Shown one piece after another: positions 59,998-64,000 of a stretch of 64,000 nt of DNA. A program made the position numbers and the translations under genes. Position 1 is the stretch's first letter; each line of letters begins with the position of its first letter. A model generated the notes under the pieces. It saw only the letters and a list, made by a program, of their open reading frames with translations, was not told the origin of the DNA and did no database searches. The DNA lies in assembly GCF_008831285.2 (NCBI RefSeq), contig NC_045146.1:16569289-16633288 (forward strand), in the 5' to 3' direction. The stretch is from Nymphaea colorata (lineage: Eukaryota; Streptophyta; Magnoliopsida; Nymphaeales; Nymphaeaceae).

Positions 59998-62487
59998 ATG
60001 GGCAGCCTTGAATCTTCAGGAGAGAGGACCATCACAGGGTGGGCAGCCCAGGATGCCTCAGGGGTGCTTGCTCCCTTTACCTTCAATATCAGGTTCTCTC
60101 TCTCCCTCTCTCTCTTTCTTTATGTCTCTCTCTCTCTCTGAACTTGTTCTTTGCAATTTTTTGGTAATACCCAACAGAAAGACAGGCCCAGAAGACGTGA
60201 TTGTGAAGGTGATCTACTGCGGAATATGCCACACCGATCTCCACCAAGTCAGGAACGATTTCAATGCCTCCAAATACCCCATGGTCCCGGGGTACGTACC
60301 TCCCATTCTGCGAATCGTTTTCGACACTGAAAAAACTGAAATTCGAATTGGTGCTGCCGCCGTTGTTGTTCATTCATATCGTGATGACTGGTTCATGGTG
60401 TTTGCATCCGTAGGCATGAAGTGGTGGGAGAGGTCATTGAGGTGGGCTCGGCGGTGACCAAGTTTGGTGTTGGAGACAAGGTCGGGGTTGGCTGCATAAT
60501 TGGTTCTTGCAGCTCTTGCTCCTCCTGCCAATCCAACATAGAACAGTACTGCAGCAAGAAGATCTGGACCTACAATGACGTCTACCATGACGGAAAGCCC
60601 ACCCAAGGAGGGTTTGCCACCACCATGGTAGTGAACCAAAAGTAAGTCATCCCTCCTATCTAGCCCCTACTGCGGTTTCTTTCTTTCTTTTTTCTTTTAG
60701 TATGATCAGAGACCAGAAGAACAGCGCCTTGTGGTTGCCTTCCCGTTTGGGTTGCAAGGAGCTCGGTTCGAATTTGGGAAATTACTGGCTGGCCAAGTTA
60801 GTCTTGAGCGATGGGGGTGTGCTTTGGCCTTGCGGGAGAATTTTATTTTATTTTATTTTTCTTTCAAAGGCAATTGGAGGTTAGGCAGACCCATAATGGC
60901 AGTGTATACCAATTGAACTATTGTGCTTCAGGTTCAAACCTCCTACCATGTGGGCATACCTATGGTTGGCTTGACTCAGTTGGTTGCAACTGGATTTCAT
61001 GTCTATTTATTATCATGGGGATATACTATGAACCGCAATTAAAGACTTCTGACAAGTTTCTGAAGAACTTGCAATATACAGTGCCTAGACCAAGAAAATT
61101 TTTATGTATCTTTCTTCTCTGTTCTTCTGCTTGCTATGACTGCAAAAATATCCTGTAAAGGACATTGACATTCTCTTCGTTTTCTTTTATTATGTGGTAG
61201 GTTTGTGCTTCACGTTCCAAACAATCTTCCCCCAGAACAAGTGGCACCTCTTCTATGCGCTGGCATCACTGTCTACAGTCCATTAAAGCACTTTGGCCTG
61301 TCCCAAAGTGGGCTCAGGTGCGGCATTCTGGGCTTGGGCGGCGTGGGGCACATGGGGGTGAAGATAGCCAAGGCATTTGGGCATCATGTGACTGTCATCA
61401 GCTCGTCGGAGAAGAAGAAGAAAGAGGCGATGGAGCACCTGGGCGCTGACGCCTACCTAGTGAGCTCAGACCAGGCCAAGATGCAGGAGGCAGCAGATAG
61501 CCTGGACTACATCATTGACACCATCCCCGTAGTGCACCCACTTGAGCCCTACCTCTCTCTTTTGAAAGTCAACGGTAGGATCATCATGGTTGGAGTTGTT
61601 CCTGGTCCCCTGCAATTCGTGACCCCCATGATCATGCTGGGTAAGTTCTTACTGCCTACCTTCTCGAGCTTCTCTATGGAAAATTTACTGAACAGCGTTC
61701 ACATATCTTTTGAATCTTCTTCTTGGGTGAGTTTTCATCGCATCTTTTATTTTTGGATTCTTTAAGAACATCTGTCACTGAGGTGATATAACTAGACTTG
61801 GACTTGATCAGAATTGTCCTTATCATTTTGGAGCATAGGGCCATGCCCTCCTTCAAAGTCACATCATTTTTTATACCGGGAGTAATACGGATCGCTTTGG
61901 TTCGCATCCGTGGGGCCTTGCTTTTGAAAATGAAGAAGCAACCAAAGGACTAAACTTTTCTTTTCTTCCAAGTTGTTGGTAGGCTACCAAATGGTCCTGA
62001 CTGGCGACAATTGTAGGGTAGGGAGAGAGAGAGAAAAAGAGATGCCCACTAGTTCTTATCTGATGGTGGACATTTTTGGGTCTACCAATCTATGATTTGG
62101 TCGCGTTTAATCACCTCTGGAATTTCATTTGTTGAGGATATAAATAATCTCCAGGAAAACCTTTTTTTCACGACAGTAAGATGCTCGAATGCGTAAAAAT
62201 ATTATATTTTATATAGCGTTTTCAAGATATCAGCAGTTTTGGCTACACCATGCTCAACTGACAAGAAGATTTTGGAAAACAAAATTTCAGGGAGGAGATC
62301 GATTTCAGGGAGCTTCATAGGGAGCATGGAAGAGACAGAGGAGCTGCTGAAGTTCTGCGCGGACAGAGGGGTGAGCTCCACCATCGAGATCGTTAAGATG
62401 GACTACGTGAACAAGGCGATGGAGAGGTTGGAGAAGAACGACGTTCGATACAGGTTCGTGATAGATGTTGCTGCTAGCAACCTCTAA
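59998..62487 (+). CDS. CAD: Cinnamyl alcohol dehydrogenase, bona fide (lignin) class, 5 exons
   Basis: Reduces coniferaldehyde, sinapaldehyde and related hydroxycinnamaldehydes to monolignols with NADPH, the last step of monolignol synthesis, in the cytosol. Exons: 59998-60092, 60178-60291, 60414-60641, 61201-61640 and 62291-62487. They join in frame to 357 aa, the usual length; introns are GT-AG. Catalytic zinc ligands C49, H71 (GHEVVGEV) and C165; structural zinc C102, C105, C108 and C116; NADPH motif GLGGVGHMG (190-198). With a +2 offset from Arabidopsis CAD5 the substrate-pocket residues W121, V278, P288, M291, L292, F301 and I302 are kept, which marks the bona fide class. Two pocket positions differ: F60 (Leu58 in CAD5) and A62 (Met60). 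Intron 1 is only 85 bp and CT-rich. AC elements and a TATA box lie upstream. Confidence 0.96.
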
Positions 62488-64000
62488 GTGAATCTCACTT
62501 TGGCATCTCCTCTGGCTTTTGTTTCTTCATATGCACCGAGTACATGAGAAGAAAGTGGTTTGTACAAGGTGCCAAAGCCCACCTTGTACGAATTTCAATT
62601 GTGAAATAAATGTGTGCTTTTTACGCTTAGTTTCATGGGGAAAAAAAATTATATTCCTTTTTTTTTTGGGGTGTAAACTGTTCGATTTCGTGTTAGATCC
62701 AGACTTTACAGAATTCAACTTATTTTGGATTTGACTATCTTTGTTTCTGTTGAGCGGTGCACAACTTGCTGAGCTCAATGGATTATGACTCACTTGAGGT
62801 CGTTTATTGAAACCAGTCTGGCCGATTTCAGACATGATCTTGAAAAGCTTATTCCTGCAAACACGCCCAGGCTGAACAGGGGTCAAGTCTGATCTAATTT
62901 AATAAGCTCAAACTGGGGTCCGTTGGCCCAATTTCTTTGTTAAGCCAACTGAAGACTCCTGTGTTATCTCTGATTATGTAAATATGGCGCTGAGTTGCGC
63001 GCATGAAATTCTGATTCAGCTAGTGTGAAGGAAACTCTTCATCCCGAGGCCACGTTTTTCGAGTTTGGCCTCAAAAAGAGATCTCCTGTTTTCCTCGGCT
63101 GCTAAATAAACACCTACTCCCAACAGTAGCCCTTCAAAATTTGTTTGGAATGAAATAATCAAAATGGCACCCAATCAGTCACTTTTTAACTTGAAACTCC
63201 AACGGGAAGACTGCTCGCTTCGCATCTTAACATGGGGTCACCTGTTGCATAATTGTAAAGGGAAGTGCTATGGGGTCACCTGTGCATTGCACCCTTCCCT
63301 TTATTAAGGAATATTATTAGCATGCCAGAAAAAGGAGGGCAGGCGAAAAAGCAGTGGGAGATATCAGCGCATTTGGCTGTATATATTTCTCATCACTTTC
63401 ACGTGCATTTTCATGCACCAGAAGTAGTACTCCAGCGATGCAATGCGGCCACCATTGGCTCCACAAGACAATGTCTCCAAAACCAACACTTTCGGCATTC
63501 AATAGACTTGAACAATTTGATTATGCTAGGTGTGAACAGTAGAGAGGTTAGACTACTGGACACACTCGAGTGCTGCAGGACCCGCTCGATGGACAGTGCT
63601 TTTATGAAGGTGCTGCGTTCGAGTGCTACATCTTGTCTCGTCTGAGCACGCAGACTGTGTTGTGCATTAGGTGAAAAAGGAAGAAGTCAGCTGGCGACGA
63701 CTGGGACCATCCGCAGACCCACACTCCAGACCATTCACGAGCCTCATGTCTTACTGTTGCTAACATCTTCAAGGCAAACACATTGGACTCGTTCACCAAC
63801 AGCTAGAACAGCCCAAAATAACTCGTGATCCAGGCCAACCGGAAAAGATGCTTTTGTCCTCAACCACACCTAATATACCAAATGTTATGTTAGCTAGCAT
63901 GCTCCATTAAAGTGACTAAAGAATGTAATCTTAAGCCGAGAAACCTTACGGGTTGATTTAATGTTATATACCTTTTTATGTAGACAGGAATGCGTCAGTT
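62488..64000. other. Downstream region of CAD, no gene seen
   Basis: The first few hundred bases are probably CAD 3' UTR. A small inverted repeat (TAAAGGGAAGTGC against GCACCCTTCCCTTTA, about 63255-63305) could be a repeat end. The frame at 63265-63645 matches nothing I recognise. Confidence 0.5.

Noticed and set aside
60728-60800. GGTTCGAATTTGG word in CAD intron 3
   Set aside because: Resembles a tRNA T-loop but no cloverleaf forms.
1165-62487. A biosynthetic cluster linking the UGT pair and CAD (both touch phenylpropanoids)
   Set aside because: They are more than 50 kb apart with unrelated genes between them, and nothing in the sequence ties their control together.
63265-63645. 126-aa frame downstream of CAD
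   Set aside because: No signal peptide, domain or family resemblance; composition like surrounding non-coding DNA.
1-64000. CRISPR arrays, operons, phage or bacterial defence systems
   Set aside because: Spliced plant genes throughout; no spaced short repeats or bacterial-type gene packing.

Overview
The window is nuclear DNA from a flowering plant. Genes are split by GT-AG introns, intergenic DNA is long and AT-rich, CT/GA/TA microsatellites and small TIR elements are common, and the gene set (group-L glucosyltransferases, GID2/SLY1, root-type ferredoxin, bona fide CAD, a PIP-like peptide) is typical of angiosperms. I cannot place it to genus. Nothing points to a plastid, mitochondrial or bacterial insert.

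Layout. 1-8 kb: two tandem UDP-glucosyltransferase genes (UGT84-like), both minus strand and intronless, about 3.9 kb apart. 8-13.5 kb: no gene, but many repeat fossils. 13.5-20.5 kb: a nine-exon acid (gastric-type) lipase gene, plus strand, 406 aa when spliced. 23.8-26.9 kb: a non-photosynthetic (Fd3-type) ferredoxin with a 2.46-kb intron in its 5' leader and a perfect 49-bp tandem duplication across its stop codon. 31.6-32.2 kb: an intronless GID2/SLEEPY1 F-box gene, minus strand. 32.8-34.5 kb: a three-copy tandem array of a ~557-bp unit. 37.7-42.1 kb: a six-exon methylthioribose kinase gene (426 aa). 45.3-45.6 kb: a small secreted-peptide precursor with a PIP/PIPL-type motif. 45.6-59.7 kb: gene-poor, with a decayed PRP16 helicase fragment, a Copia-type LTR fossil and short tandem repeats. 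59.8-62.5 kb: a five-exon bona fide cinnamyl alcohol dehydrogenase gene (357 aa) with two AC-type MYB elements upstream of its TATA box.

The genes serve separate roles: small-molecule glucosylation, lipid hydrolysis, plastid electron transfer, gibberellin signalling, methionine salvage, peptide signalling and monolignol synthesis. The two UGTs are a tandem family. I see no co-regulated cluster and no clearly new biological system. The most notable patterns are three introns in three unrelated genes that start with CT microsatellites right at the 5' splice site, the near-identical 557-bp array, the ferredoxin stop-codon duplication, and the unusual tail of the PIP-like peptide. Exon models were built by eye: frames, splice sites and protein lengths all close without internal stops, which supports them strongly, but no alignment was run.
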